A model generated the notes under the pieces. The model ran no database searches, was not told the origin of the DNA, and saw only the letters and a list, made by a program, of their open reading frames with translations. From assembly GCF_022568815.1 (NCBI RefSeq), contig NZ_JAKZHX010000007.1, positions 124,001 through 188,000 on the forward strand: a stretch of 64,000 nt of DNA, read 5' to 3'. The stretch is from Undibacterium paludis. Its GTDB lineage: Bacteria; Pseudomonadota; Gammaproteobacteria; Burkholderiales; Burkholderiaceae_D. Below are positions 38,649 to 47,787 of this stretch, one piece after another. Positions within the stretch are counted from its first letter, which is position 1; the number at the start of each line of letters is the position of its first letter. A program made the translations under genes and the position numbers.

Positions 38649-39179
38649 TCACAGGCGTCCATCAAGAACTGCCCGCTTGATCAAAAAGCGTACCCCCCAT
38701 CGATGAAATGGCCGTATAAGCTTGAGATAAAACCGGCCAAACCCATTATGGACATGGCAAACTGTAGAAATAACGACAGTTTGCCCGTCGTTCTCCCGAA
38801 AAATGGATAACCGGAAATCCAGATGACTGTTGTCCCGTCCGGCAACCAGTTCATTGGGTGTGATGAAAAAAATGGGCCAGGCGCCAATTTTATCACCGAC
38901 AGCATAGTGCTCTTTCACCTTTGGATGCATGATTTCAGTGACAGATGGCGCTGCAATACCGAACAGGGAAACCAGCCCATTGCGGGTGATCATGATGAGT
39001 TTCATCCACCCTGGCCTGTGCATGAAGATATTGTGAAAGATGTCCTGGACTGCAAGCCCAGGCTGACTCAGTACAGTTCTGTAGGCATCCCTGAAATACG
39101 CCGCCTGCACAAAATCCGGCGTCAATACGCTCTGAGCCGGGTGTTCACATTCTTCAACAACTGGAGTGATGGCTGGCAT
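38649..39179 (-). CDS. DUF2867 domain protein
   Basis: 176 residues without a signal peptide or clear membrane helix. The pattern (ADYFRDAYR-like start, PGWMKLIMITRNGLVSLFG, KIGAWPIFFITPNELVAGRDNSHLDFRLSIF, CHVHNGFGRFYLKLIRPFH) matches DUF2867 proteins, whose function is unknown. It starts 37 nt after glcF on the same strand and could be the last gene of the glycolate oxidase transcript. Confidence 0.8.
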   Translation of the reverse strand: MPAITPVVEECEHPAQSVLTPDFVQAAYFRDAYRTVLSQPGLAVQDIFHNIFMHRPGWMKLIMITRNGLVSLFGIAAPSVTEIMHPKVKEHYAVGDKIGAWPIFFITPNELVAGRDNSHLDFRLSIFRENDGQTVVISTVCHVHNGFGRFYLKLIRPFHRWGVRFLIKRAVLDGRL

Positions 39180-39216
39180 GGGCGTGGACCACCTTATGGT
39201 TTCAAAATTCTCATTT

Positions 39217-40497
39217 TCAGGAATTTACATTGATCGCAGCTACCACAGCTTCCGGCCCTGATTCTAGCCTCGCCTGCTGCAAGCCCATGTCAATCAATTC
39301 TACCCAGTGCAAGACAGAAACCTGTGTGCCCGACTGCAAATGCGTAAGACAGCCTATATTTGCCGAAAGAATGACTTCAGGCTCAGTCGCCAACAGGTTT
39401 TGCAACTTATTATCACGCAACTGGTAAGATAAGGCAGGTTGCAAGACTGAGTAAGTACCTGCTGATCCGCAGCACAAATGACTGTCCGCACACAGCTTTA
39501 CGTCTATCCCGATGGCAGTCAGCAAACCTTCTACCTTCCCGCGTATCTGCTGGCCATGTTGCAAAGTACAGGGAGGATGCCAGGCGATACGCTTCCTGAT
39601 TTTACCGGCAAGTTGAGTGACCAGTTGAGCCTCAAACTCTGGCAGAATCTCACTGAGGTCACGGGTCAATGCCGAGATTTTTTTTGCCTTGTCTGCATAG
39701 TCCGCATCATGCTCCAGCAGATGCCCGTAGTCCTTGACGGTCGCACCGCAGCCCGAAGCTGTCATGACGATGGCTTCCACACCGGCCTCTACATAGGGCC
39801 ACCAGGCATCGATATTGCGGCGCATGTCGTTCAAACCATCTGCCTGCTCATTCAAATGATAACGGATTGCACCACAACATCCGGCCTTGGGCGCAATCTG
39901 CAACTCCACACCCATGGCGTCAAGTACCCTGGCTGTGGCTGCATTGATATTCGGCGACATCGCCGGCTGCACACAACCGTCAAGCAAGAGCATTTTGCGC
40001 GCATGTACCGTCTGCGGCCACAAACCGGCATCCTGTGCTGGCGGTACCTTGTTTTGCAAAGCCCTGGGCAACATGGGCCGCAGGCTCTGACCTAGCTTCA
40101 TGGCCGGATTGAACAGCCATTTGCGCGACAACAGATTCTTGAGCGCTGCGCGCTTCATACCTTGCAGAAATGGTCTGCCAACCTGCTGGTCGACGACCTG
40201 ACGACCGATATCAACCAGACGCCCGTATTGCACACCTGAAGGGCAAGTGGTTTCACAATTCCGGCAAGTCAGGCAACGATCAAGATGCTGCTGTGTCTTG
40301 GCCGTGGCCGGCTTGCCTTCCAGTACCTGTTTGATCAGGTAAATGCGTCCACGCGGGCCATCGAGTTCATCGCCGAGCAATTGATAGGTAGGGCAAGTGG
40401 CTGTGCAAAAACCGCAATGGACACACTTGCGCAAAATGTCTTCTGCTTCCTTGCCCTCATGCGTGTCTTTGATGAAATCAGCGAGATTGGTTTGCAT
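39217..40497 (-). CDS. glcF: Glycolate oxidase iron-sulfur subunit GlcF
   Basis: Electron-transfer subunit of membrane-associated glycolate oxidase. 426 residues. Two 4Fe-4S motifs lie near the N-terminus: CVHCGFCTATCP (about 25-36) and CLTCRNCETTCP (about 75-86). Two cysteine-rich CCG domains follow, seen in GCCGAIRYHL and LCCGSAGTYS. It carries electrons from the flavin subunits GlcD and GlcE towards quinone. Order glcD-glcE-glcF with short gaps. Confidence 0.96.
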   Translation of the reverse strand: MQTNLADFIKDTHEGKEAEDILRKCVHCGFCTATCPTYQLLGDELDGPRGRIYLIKQVLEGKPATAKTQQHLDRCLTCRNCETTCPSGVQYGRLVDIGRQVVDQQVGRPFLQGMKRAALKNLLSRKWLFNPAMKLGQSLRPMLPRALQNKVPPAQDAGLWPQTVHARKMLLLDGCVQPAMSPNINAATARVLDAMGVELQIAPKAGCCGAIRYHLNEQADGLNDMRRNIDAWWPYVEAGVEAIVMTASGCGATVKDYGHLLEHDADYADKAKKISALTRDLSEILPEFEAQLVTQLAGKIRKRIAWHPPCTLQHGQQIRGKVEGLLTAIGIDVKLCADSHLCCGSAGTYSVLQPALSYQLRDNKLQNLLATEPEVILSANIGCLTHLQSGTQVSVLHWVELIDMGLQQARLESGPEAVVAAINVNS

Positions 40498-40523
40498 GAT
40501 TGTTCAGAACCTTTTTGTATGCA

Positions 40524-41576
40524 TTACATGCGGCCAGGATTAAAGATGCCGGCAGGATCAAATGCCTGCTTAAGTCGCTTGTGGATTTTTTCCACAGGTG
40601 CGGAAAGTGGGGCAAATACCCCCGCGCTCTTGTCACCGCCACGGAACAGACAGGCGTGACCACCGGCAGCCAGGGCGGAGAGCCTTATCAGTTCCGGCTT
40701 TTCATTGCTGAACAGCCAGCGTTGTGAACCGCCCCATTCAATCAGGGATTTGCCCGTCAGGCGCAGCGCAGGGCTGGTCGATGGCAGCGACAGTCGCCAC
40801 AAGCCATGCTCTTTATCCTGATTGAAAAAATCATGTGTCTGCTCACGCAGGCTGATCCAGAATGCTGAGGCGTCCCGCATTTCCTCACCACCCAGTCTTG
40901 CTCTGGCAGCACGCACGGCGGCTTCAGCACCTGACAGGCGCAGCATGAGCCGACCAACATGCCAGCAACTGGCTGAAACCGGCAGAGCTTGTCCGGCCCA
41001 TTGATTAAGACGCAGCAAAGCATCCGCTTCGGACAGGGCAAATACCAGGGTAGTCTCGGCAAAAGGTTGCGGCAAGACCTTGATGGAAACATCGAGTATC
41101 AGCCCCAGGCTGCCCATGGAGCCTGTCAACAAGCGCGAAACATCATAGCCGGCGACATTCTTCATGACCTGGCCGCCAAATTCCAGTACCTGGCCCTGGC
41201 CATTCATCAAACTGGTGCCAAGGACAAAATCACGCACGGCGCCAACCGCCGGACGCCTGGGACCGGACAAACCTGCCGCCACCACACCTCCGATGGTGGC
41301 ATGTTCACTCCAGTGCGGTGGTTCAAAAGCCAGCATCTGGTCGTGTGCAGCCAGTGCCGCCTCGATCTCCAGCAGGGATGTGCCACTGCGGGCCGTCAGC
41401 ACCAGTTCGGTGGGGTCATAAGCAAGTATGCCGCTATAGGCACGGGTTTCCAGCAATTCACCGACAGGTTCATTGCCATACCAGTGCTTGCTGCCACCGC
41501 CCTGTATCTGCAAAGCAGTCTGCGTACTGCTTGCTGCCAGTATGCGTTCACGAAAATTATCTACAATGCTTTGCAT
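40524..41576 (-). CDS. glcE: Glycolate oxidase FAD-binding subunit GlcE
   Basis: Second flavin-type subunit of glycolate oxidase, 350 residues. The PCMH FAD domain occupies the N-terminal half, seen in LQIQGGGSKHWYGN, LVLTARSGTSLLEIEAALAAHDQMLAFEPPHW and ATIGGVVAAGLSGPRRPAVGAVRDFVLG. It is shorter than GlcD and lacks its GEHG motif, as usual for GlcE. The C-terminal AFDPAGIFNPGRM ending is conserved in the family. Confidence 0.95.
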   Translation of the reverse strand: MQSIVDNFRERILAASSTQTALQIQGGGSKHWYGNEPVGELLETRAYSGILAYDPTELVLTARSGTSLLEIEAALAAHDQMLAFEPPHWSEHATIGGVVAAGLSGPRRPAVGAVRDFVLGTSLMNGQGQVLEFGGQVMKNVAGYDVSRLLTGSMGSLGLILDVSIKVLPQPFAETTLVFALSEADALLRLNQWAGQALPVSASCWHVGRLMLRLSGAEAAVRAARARLGGEEMRDASAFWISLREQTHDFFNQDKEHGLWRLSLPSTSPALRLTGKSLIEWGGSQRWLFSNEKPELIRLSALAAGGHACLFRGGDKSAGVFAPLSAPVEKIHKRLKQAFDPAGIFNPGRM

Positions 41577-41621
41577 GCTGCGATCTCAAAAATAAGCAAA
41601 ATTTGTGCTGCTCGTTTATCA

Positions 41622-43106
41622 TCAAAAACGTGGCAGTTCAGGGAACTTCAGACTGCCGTTTTTCACATGCATGCGCCCATATTCTGCACAGCGATGCAAG
41701 GTAGGTATGGCCTTGTCGGGATTGAGCAAACCCGCTGGATCAAAGGCTCGCTTCACTGCGTGGAAAGCCGTGATCTCTTCACTGGAAAACTGCACGCACA
41801 TGGAATTGATTTTTTCTATGCCCACGCCATGTTCACCAGTGATGGTGCCGCCGACCTTGACACACAATTCAAGTATCTCTGCCCCGAATTCTTCAGCCCG
41901 GTGAAATTCACCTTCCTTGTTGGCATCAAATAAAATTAACGGATGCAGATTGCCGTCCCCGGCGTGGAAGACATTGGCGCAACGCAGGCCGTATTTTTTT
42001 TCCATCTCGCTGATGCCAATCAAAACCTGGGCCAGGTGCTTGCGCGGTATGGTGCCGTCCATGCAGTAATAATCGGGCGATATGCGCCCCGCAGCAGGGA
42101 AGGCATTCTTGCGACCGGACCAGAAACGCAGGCGTTCAGCTTCGTTCTTTGATACGGCGATGGCAGTAGCGCCGGCCTGTTCAAGCACAGCACTCATACG
42201 GGCAATTTCTTCCTCAACTTCTTCTGGCGTACCATCTGACTCACAAAGGAGTATCGCTTCAGCCTCTGTGTCGTAACCGGCGTTGACAAAGGGTTCGACC
42301 ATGCGTGAAGAGGTCTTGTCCATCATCTCCAGTCCAGCGGGGATAATGCCCGCAGCAATCACACTGGCAACCGCATCGCCGCCTTTGACGACATCATCGA
42401 ACGAAGCCATGATGACGCGTGCCGTTTGTGGCTTGGGGATAAGTTTGACAGTCACTTCGGTCACTACCCCCAGCATGCCCTCTGAACCGATGAAGACAGC
42501 CAGCAGGTCCAGCCCCGGTGCATCAAGCGCCGCACCGCCCAGTTCAATGACTTCGCCATCCATGGTGATGGCACGTACTGCCAGTACGTTGTGTACGGTC
42601 AGGCCATATTTGAGGCAATGCACGCCTCCGGAATTCTCGGCAACATTGCCGCCTATGCTGCAGGCGATCTGTGAAGACGGGTCAGGCGCATAGTACAGAC
42701 CATGCATGGTGGCTGCTTCTGAAATCGCCAGGTTGCGCACACCAGGCTGCACGACGGCAGTCCTGGCATAGGCGTCAAGCTTGATGATCTTGTTGAGTTT
42801 GGCGGTCGATAAAACCAGGCCATCGGCAATCGGCATGGCGCCACCAGACAAACCGGTGCCAGCGCCACGTGGCACGATGGCGACCTGCATTTCGCGGCAG
42901 ACATTGATGACAGCGATTACCTGGCTTTCGTTTTCCGGCAGGGTCACCACCATGGGCAACTGGCGGTAGGCGGCCAGACCGTCACATTCATAGGGACGGG
43001 TATCTTCTTCCTGGTATAAGATGCAGTGCGCAGGGATGACCCTGCGCAGGGCGCGTACCAGATCTTGCTGCTTTGACGATATCGCGGGTGTGGCTGTTTC
43101 CATCAC
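41622..43106 (-). CDS. glcD: Glycolate oxidase catalytic subunit GlcD
   Basis: FAD-linked subunit that oxidises glycolate to glyoxylate, 494 residues. FAD-binding region: VPRGAGTGLSGGAMPIADGLVLS and the QIACSIGGNVAENSGGVHCLKYG segment. C-terminal FAD-oxidase domain with GDGNLHPLILFD and the signature TGEHGVGIEK. First gene of glcD-E-F; no glcC regulator or malate synthase is adjacent. The 105-nt gap to the upstream ankyrin gene has a 7-bp stem (CTGATTA/TAATCAG). Confidence 0.97.
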   Translation of the reverse strand: MMETATPAISSKQQDLVRALRRVIPAHCILYQEEDTRPYECDGLAAYRQLPMVVTLPENESQVIAVINVCREMQVAIVPRGAGTGLSGGAMPIADGLVLSTAKLNKIIKLDAYARTAVVQPGVRNLAISEAATMHGLYYAPDPSSQIACSIGGNVAENSGGVHCLKYGLTVHNVLAVRAITMDGEVIELGGAALDAPGLDLLAVFIGSEGMLGVVTEVTVKLIPKPQTARVIMASFDDVVKGGDAVASVIAAGIIPAGLEMMDKTSSRMVEPFVNAGYDTEAEAILLCESDGTPEEVEEEIARMSAVLEQAGATAIAVSKNEAERLRFWSGRKNAFPAAGRISPDYYCMDGTIPRKHLAQVLIGISEMEKKYGLRCANVFHAGDGNLHPLILFDANKEGEFHRAEEFGAEILELCVKVGGTITGEHGVGIEKINSMCVQFSSEEITAFHAVKRAFDPAGLLNPDKAIPTLHRCAEYGRMHVKNGSLKFPELPRF

Positions 43107-43211
43107 GGGCTCCTGATTATTCGATGAGTGTAATCAGCTTTGCCGGTCTTGTGATGAATTGTTCAGGGAATTTGCCGCAAATACTTTTCATTGTTGCTTG
43201 CCTGCGCAGGC

Positions 43212-43691
43212 TCAGCTCCTGGCTCCTGCCTTCAATAGCATTTGCACGATTTGTGCATCGGGTTTGGACGCCTCCCTTGCCAAAGACAGCGGCGTGTCTG
43301 CGTGATAACTGACGGCATTGACATCGGCTTTTTTACTGATCAGAAGGCGCACGGTTTCTGTCTTACCCATCAAGACTGCGCACATCAGTGGTGTGAAGCC
43401 ATCACCATTCATTGACTCTATATCGGCGCCGGCATTGAGCAGGGTCAGGACAATGTCCGTTCGCCCTGCCATGGCTGCATGGGTAATAAAGGTCGGCGCT
43501 GCGCGGCTGTCTTCTTGCAAACCAAGCCTGATTTTGTTTTTCAACAATTGCTCAACCGCCTGCATATTGTTGTCATCAATGGCTTTCAGCATGGCCTTGT
43601 ATTGCTGCCGTTCAGCCTTGCTCATGACGTCGGCAAAGCTTGCTGTGGCAGCAGCAAACAAAAACAGGGCAACTAAGAAATTTTTGAACAT
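43212..43691 (-). CDS. Secreted ankyrin-repeat protein
   Basis: 159 residues with a signal peptide (cleavage near ASFA-DV), so probably periplasmic. About four ankyrin repeats fill the mature part: LKAIDDNNMQAVEQLLKNKI, APTFITHAAMAGRTDIVLTLLNAGAD, DGFTPLMCAVLMGKTETVRLLISKKAD and ADTPLSLAREASKPDAQIVQMLLKAGA (each listed from its core). Function unknown; similar periplasmic ankyrin proteins (AnkB type) accompany catalase in some bacteria, but none is here. Upstream of glcD, possibly same transcript. Confidence 0.85.
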   Translation of the reverse strand: MFKNFLVALFLFAAATASFADVMSKAERQQYKAMLKAIDDNNMQAVEQLLKNKIRLGLQEDSRAAPTFITHAAMAGRTDIVLTLLNAGADIESMNGDGFTPLMCAVLMGKTETVRLLISKKADVNAVSYHADTPLSLAREASKPDAQIVQMLLKAGARS

Positions 43692-43778
43692 ATTACTTCT
43701 GTTGAGGCAGTGAAATTATAAAAAAAGAAATTAAAACCCGAGCTTCATGACAGGCCGAAACAAAAGAAATTCAAAACA

Positions 43779-43806
43779 ATAAAAAAGGACGCCGCAGCGT
43801 CCTTTT
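43779..43806 (-). terminator. Rho-independent terminator of erpA
   Basis: Perfect 10-bp stem AAAAGGACGC/GCGTCCTTTT (43783-43792 and 43797-43806) with a CGCA loop. A T-run follows on the minus strand, 17 nt after the erpA stop. Confidence 0.88.
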
Positions 43807-43822
43807 AGCGGCCTGAGGTGTA

Positions 43823-44173
43823 TCAGGCAGAGAAAGAAGAACCGCAACCACAGGTGGTTGTCGCATTCGGGTTCTTGATCACGAACTGGGCGCCTTCGAG
43901 GTCGTCCTTGTAATCAATTTCTGCACCAACCAGGTATTGATAGCTCATGGAATCGATGAGCAACTGAACACCGTTCTTGGTCATGGTGGTGTCGTCTTCA
44001 TTGGTGATTTCATCAAAAGTGAAACCATATTGAAAACCAGAGCAACCACCACCTTGCACGAAAACGCGCAATTTCAGGTCTGGATTACCCTCTTCTTCGA
44101 TAAGCTGTGCCACTTTGGCAGCAGCGCTATCAGTGAAAACTATGGGTGCGGGCATTTCGGCAACAGCGTTCAT
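43823..44173 (-). CDS. erpA: Iron-sulfur cluster insertion protein ErpA
   Basis: A-type carrier that delivers 4Fe-4S clusters to target proteins, such as those of isoprenoid synthesis. 116 residues. The three cluster cysteines are present: Cys44 in [11 protein letters not shown] and Cys108/Cys110 in [20 protein letters not shown] ribosome site precedes the start, and a TATAAT on the minus strand (44202-44207) may be a -10. A terminator follows. Proximity to argC, bactofilin and rplM-rpsI is usual in the Burkholderiales. Confidence 0.97.
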   Translation of the reverse strand: MNAVAEMPAPIVFTDSAAAKVAQLIEEEGNPDLKLRVFVQGGGCSGFQYGFTFDEITNEDDTTMTKNGVQLLIDSMSYQYLVGAEIDYKDDLEGAQFVIKNPNATTTCGCGSSFSA

Positions 44174-44222
44174 AAATTACTCCTTCAAACTATTTACCAT
44201 CATTATAGACCCGCACTGAAAT

Positions 44223-44612
44223 CTATGCATTGTTGGCTGCAAGTTTCAATACCGGTTCTTGCGCCTGATCATGCGAGAGTTTGCCGGAAACCACGGCACC
44301 ACTCAGCATTTCCAGGGTTTTGTAGTGTACATCGCCATAGATTTGGGCTTTTGGCTGCAATTCAAGCAATTCAGAAGAGAAAACCGGGCCATTGATGATG
44401 CCATTGACAATCACATGGGCAGCACGCACTTCACCGTCGATTTTTGCCTGCTCAGAAATGATCAGCATGCTGGAAGATTCCAGGTCAGCAACTACATTGC
44501 CACAGATGTGACCATCTATACGCAAACCTCCCTTGAAATGCAGATCGCCCTGTATGACTGTGGTCGCACCGATCAGACTGTCTATGGTGTTTTTGGTTTT
44601 TCGATTAAACAT
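44223..44612 (-). CDS. Bactofilin
   Basis: Polymer-forming cytoskeletal protein, 129 residues. The core from about 12 to 110 is a right-handed beta-helix of short repeats (TVIQGDLHFKGGLRIDGHICGNV, MLIISEQAKIDGEVRAAHVIVNG, AQIYGDVHYKTLEMLSGAVVSG). It has the short N-terminal tail MFNRKTKNTIDSLIG seen in bactofilins that touch the membrane. It scaffolds cell-wall or pole-related enzymes in other bacteria; its partner here is unknown. GAGGAAGCAAG precedes the start. Confidence 0.94.
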   Translation of the reverse strand: MFNRKTKNTIDSLIGATTVIQGDLHFKGGLRIDGHICGNVVADLESSSMLIISEQAKIDGEVRAAHVIVNGIINGPVFSSELLELQPKAQIYGDVHYKTLEMLSGAVVSGKLSHDQAQEPVLKLAANNA

Positions 44613-44719
44613 TCTTGCTTCCTCATCAAGAAATGAGCCAGAACCCGCAGCATGAGAAAAACGCTATTGGTCGCTATCAGCAGCATTCATAGCAGTGTGC
44701 AGCAGTTTCTTTGCGAGAT

Positions 44720-45445
44720 TTATAAATTGACCGACTGCTGAGCCCGGATCTGGCCGTTCATCAAAACCCTGGCCTGGACTGCTTTAACCGTAGCTCCCTC
44801 TGGCAAGGAAATTGTTCCTTCCAGTCTTTGATAATGGCGGAAAGATAATTTTAACTTGCCGGCATCCCCCGTTTTAGGATCGGGAAACAGCATCGTAGCA
44901 GGTTTACCAGCTTGTACCAAGTTCAAGTTAAATTGCATTTCCCCAGTGAAATCACGCCCGGCCTTGCCACCCTGCATCACCAGGGCGCGATAGCGCAACT
45001 GACCGGGAGCAAGCATCTCCACCTTGAAATTTTGCAGTGATATACCATCAGCACCAGCAGCTGAAGGTGTCATGCTTTCAAAAAAAGCAAGATCATCTTT
45101 AAGCTTGATGTTTTCCGTCGTCAAAGCCTTGACCTGATCGGTCAATTGCTTTTGCGTGGACTTGTCAATATTGACTGTACTCTCTATGGTATTGGCAGCA
45201 AGAGCCAACTTGTCTCGCTCAGCTGTCAATTCGGCTATTTTTTTGTTGAGGGACTCAACCTGTTCGACACTGACCTTACTGCCAAAAGCAAAGGTCTTGC
45301 CCAGATCGTAAGTCCACCAGGCAATCCCCGCAGCAACCGCCATGACCACCATGGCAATGCCTGCTTTCACATACCAGGGTTTCTCCTGTGAAATTGTGAG
45401 CTTGCTTGCCAGGTAGCGCTTATGCACCGAACGAGATTTAGGCAT
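44720..45445 (-). CDS. DUF6776 family membrane-anchored coiled-coil protein
   Basis: 241 residues. A basic N-terminus leads into one membrane helix (about 27-46, GIAMVVMAVAAGIAWWTYDLG), then a coiled coil (about 57-115, VEQVESLNKKIAELTAERDK) and a C-terminal beta-rich domain of about 120 residues (ISLQNFKVEMLAPGQLRYRALV). Position between argC and a bactofilin gene is conserved in the Burkholderiales. Function unknown; a periplasmic envelope role linked to bactofilin is an inference from neighbourhood. Confidence 0.8.
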   Translation of the reverse strand: MPKSRSVHKRYLASKLTISQEKPWYVKAGIAMVVMAVAAGIAWWTYDLGKTFAFGSKVSVEQVESLNKKIAELTAERDKLALAANTIESTVNIDKSTQKQLTDQVKALTTENIKLKDDLAFFESMTPSAAGADGISLQNFKVEMLAPGQLRYRALVMQGGKAGRDFTGEMQFNLNLVQAGKPATMLFPDPKTGDAGKLKLSFRHYQRLEGTISLPEGATVKAVQARVLMNGQIRAQQSVNL

Positions 45446-45453
45446 GACCAGGC

Positions 45454-46491
45454 TTAAGGCATGACAGGTACATGCATCAGCCCGGTACCCTCATTAAGGC
45501 CGAACATCAGATTCATGCATTGTACGGCCTGACCGGAAGCGCCTTTGACCAGATTGTCCTGTACTACCAGAACAATGACCGTATTGCCATTATTTGGCCT
45601 GTGCAAAGCCAGACGCAACATATTGGATGCACGAGTGGAACGGGTCTCAGGATGTGAACCAAATGGCAGCACGTCGACAAAAGGTTCGTCTTTATAGGCC
45701 GTTTCAAACAAGGCTTGCAAGTCTTCGTTGGACATATCCTTGTTCAGGCGCGCATACAGTGTCGAATGCATACCACGTATCATGGGCACCAGATGCGGCG
45801 TGAACAGCAGGCCAATCGGGTCTTTGCTCATGCGCTGCAATTGTTCTATGGTCTCTGGCGTATGCCTGTGACCAGACACACCGTAAGCCTTGAAGGTGTC
45901 GCTGGTTTCAGAGAACAGCAGGCCCATCTCGGCTTTTCTGCCAGCACCGGATACGCCGGACTTGCAGTCAGCAATCAGGTTGGTGGCATCAATCACGCCA
46001 GCCTTGAGCAAAGGATAGAAACCCAGTTGCATCGTGGTCGGGTAACAGCCAGGATTGCCAACCACCCTGGCTGCCTTGATGGCGTCACGGTTCAACTCTG
46101 GCAAGCCATAGACCGCTTCTTCCAGCACATTGGTGCAGGAGTGGGGAATGCCATACCATTTTTCAAATTCAGCCACATTCTTCATACGGAAATCGGCCGC
46201 CAGGTCGATGACCTTGACGCCTGCAGCCAGCAATTCTGGTGTCTGTGCCATGGCCACGCCATGCGGAGTCGCGAAAAAAACGACATCACATTCCTTGAGG
46301 TTAGCCTTGTCAGGTGAAGAAAATGCAATATCCACCCTGCCGCGCAGAGACGGGTACATGTCCGATACCGGCAAACCATCTTCTTTACGTGAAGTGATGG
46401 CAGTGATTTGCGCCTGTGGGTGGGTGGCCAGTATGCGCAACAGCTCGACACCTGTATAACCAGTGCCACCAACGATGCCAATTTTAACCAT
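45454..46491 (-). CDS. argC: N-acetyl-gamma-glutamyl-phosphate reductase
   Basis: Third step of arginine synthesis, NADPH-dependent. 345 residues (type 1). Rossmann loop [17 protein letters not shown] at about 5-21, catalytic Cys149 in VGNPGCYPT and the [10 protein letters not shown] segment. The frame can be read from a TTG at 46506, but the ATG at 46491 has AAGGAAAG upstream and gives the standard MVKIGIVGG start. It lies after the rpsI terminator and 8 nt before the DUF6776 gene. Confidence 0.97.
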   Translation of the reverse strand: MVKIGIVGGTGYTGVELLRILATHPQAQITAITSRKEDGLPVSDMYPSLRGRVDIAFSSPDKANLKECDVVFFATPHGVAMAQTPELLAAGVKVIDLAADFRMKNVAEFEKWYGIPHSCTNVLEEAVYGLPELNRDAIKAARVVGNPGCYPTTMQLGFYPLLKAGVIDATNLIADCKSGVSGAGRKAEMGLLFSETSDTFKAYGVSGHRHTPETIEQLQRMSKDPIGLLFTPHLVPMIRGMHSTLYARLNKDMSNEDLQALFETAYKDEPFVDVLPFGSHPETRSTRASNMLRLALHRPNNGNTVIVLVVQDNLVKGASGQAVQCMNLMFGLNEGTGLMHVPVMP

Positions 46492-46581
46492 ATGCTTTCC
46501 TTGCAAGAAATTTTGACGCTATTCTAACAGCAGAAGGCTGCGACCTGATGCAGCTGAAAAAACTCGTTACATGCTTCAAAG

Positions 46582-46613
46582 CAAGAAAGCCGCCCTTCCA
46601 GGCGGCTTTCTTG
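46582..46613 (-). terminator. Rho-independent terminator of rplM-rpsI
   Basis: Perfect 12-bp stem AAGAAAGCCGCC/GGCGGCTTTCTT (46583-46594 and 46601-46612). The stem's T-rich end and a further CTTTG follow on the minus strand, 26 nt after the rpsI stop. Confidence 0.85.
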
Positions 46614-46638
46614 TACCAATTGGTAACAGCGATAAAGA

Positions 46639-47031
46639 TTAACGCTTGGAGAATTGTTTTGCGCGACGTGCTTTGCGCAGACCAACTTTTTTACGTTCAA
46701 CTTCACGTGCGTCACGAGTAACGAAGCCAGCTTTGGACAGTTCAGATTTCAAAGTTGCATCGTAGTCGATCAGGGCACGAGTGATACCGTGACGAACAGC
46801 ACCGGATTGGCCGGATTCGCCGCCGCCGTGAACGTTAACCATAATGTCGAATGTTTCGAGATTATTAGTCAGTTCCAGAGGTTGACGGATGACCATCAGG
46901 CCAGTTTCACGAGAGAAGTACTCGTTAGCTGGTTTGCCGTTGACAACGATTTTGCCGCTGCCGGATTTCAGGAATACGCGAGCAACTGCGCTCTTGCGAC
47001 GGCCAGTTCCGTAGTTGTAATTACCGATCAT
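46639..47031 (-). CDS. rpsI: 30S ribosomal protein S9
   Basis: Small-subunit protein whose C-terminal tail reaches the P-site tRNA. 130 residues. N-terminal [20 protein letters not shown], central [21 protein letters not shown] and the conserved basic tail ending QFSKR. It follows rplM by 9 nt in the universal order and ends at a strong terminator. Confidence 0.99.
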   Translation of the reverse strand: MIGNYNYGTGRRKSAVARVFLKSGSGKIVVNGKPANEYFSRETGLMVIRQPLELTNNLETFDIMVNVHGGGESGQSGAVRHGITRALIDYDATLKSELSKAGFVTRDAREVERKKVGLRKARRAKQFSKR

Positions 47032-47040
47032 GGCTAATCC

Positions 47041-47469
47041 TTAGATGTCGAGTACTTGTGGTTGCTGAGCTGCGTGCGGATGCGTTGCATCTGCATACAC
47101 TTTCAGCTTCTTGATCATTGCATAGCCGAGTGGGCCTTTAGGCAACATGCCTTTAACAGCTTTCTCGAGTGCACGACCTGGAAAACGCTCTTGCATTTTC
47201 TGGAAATTTGTTTCATAGATACCGCCTGGATAACCAGTGTGACGGTAGTATGTTTTGTTCAGGGATTTAGTACCTGTCACGCGCAGTTTGCCTGCATTAA
47301 CAACAACGATAAAATCGCCTGTGTCTACGTGTGGTGTAAATTCTGGTTTATGTTTGCCGCGCAAACGGAGTGCCACTTCGCTGGCAACACGTCCGAGTAC
47401 TTTGTCTGTCGCGTCAATCACGAACCAGTCGCGCTGAACCTCATGGCCCTTAGCGGAAAAGGTTTTCAT
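47041..47469 (-). CDS. rplM: 50S ribosomal protein L13
   Basis: Early-assembly large-subunit protein, 142 residues. Family segments are [60 protein letters not shown] and [12 protein letters not shown]. The promoter lies at 47589-47617, giving a leader of about 113 nt. In E. coli the rplM leader is the site of L13 feedback; whether this leader does the same is unknown. Confidence 0.99.
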   Translation of the reverse strand: MKTFSAKGHEVQRDWFVIDATDKVLGRVASEVALRLRGKHKPEFTPHVDTGDFIVVVNAGKLRVTGTKSLNKTYYRHTGYPGGIYETNFQKMQERFPGRALEKAVKGMLPKGPLGYAMIKKLKVYADATHPHAAQQPQVLDI

Positions 47470-47588
47470 GTTGAATCCTAATAAAAGTTGAAAACGCCCT
47501 CAAATATTCTGTGTTTTTGGTGGTTCTGCCATTAAATTCAGCAGACTCGTCCTTATCACTTCCCCCTTGGGCGATCAGGGAGTCGGAA

Positions 47589-47617
47589 ATTATAGTATTT
47601 TCAAAGACTTAGTGCAA
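47589..47617 (-). promoter_or_regulatory. Near-consensus sigma-70 promoter of rplM-rpsI
   Basis: On the minus strand TTGCAC (47612-47617), 17 bp, TATAAT (47589-47594). Expected start of transcription is near 47582. It lies downstream of the terminator at 47669-47697, so rplM does not depend on the upstream unit. Confidence 0.85.
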
Positions 47618-47667
47618 GAACTGTTTAATTTTTGTGCAGATCTTAAGAGGAATTGTGGAAATACGGG

Positions 47668-47781
47668 CAAAAAAAACCCGAAGACTGGCTTCGGGTTGAA
47701 TCCACCAAAGGTGTAGGTGGAGGAGACAAATGCGAGGCAGTCAACTGTGTCAGGTACAAAAAGCACAACTAACTAACCGAT
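47668..47781 (-). ncRNA. Candidate small regulatory RNA upstream of rplM
   Basis: A complete transcription unit without a reading frame: near-consensus promoter at 47788-47816, expected start at A47781, and a Rho-independent terminator at 47669-47697, giving about 113 nt. Within it a UCCACC/GGUGGA stem (47701-47706 with 47716-47721) is preceded by a C/U-rich UCUCCUCCACC stretch that could pair with Shine-Dalgarno sequences. The next protein gene on this strand, rplM, has its own promoter after the terminator. I cannot name a family. A transcription attenuator for rplM is the main alternative. Confidence 0.65.
47669..47697 (-). terminator. Rho-independent terminator of the candidate small RNA
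   Basis: Perfect 9-bp stem AACCCGAAG/CTTCGGGTT (47675-47683 and 47689-47697) with a 5-nt loop and an unbroken run of eight Ts on the minus strand. No minus-strand protein gene lies between it and the promoter at 47788-47816. Confidence 0.88.
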
Positions 47782-47787
47782 GGGTCA

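Noticed and set aside
40989..41933. 314-codon open frame opposite glcE and glcD
   Set aside because: It crosses two real genes and the gap between them; no family pattern.
47677..47715. GGTTGAATCC resembling a tRNA T-arm
   Set aside because: No cloverleaf can be drawn around it; the sequence is explained as the terminator stem and following hairpin.
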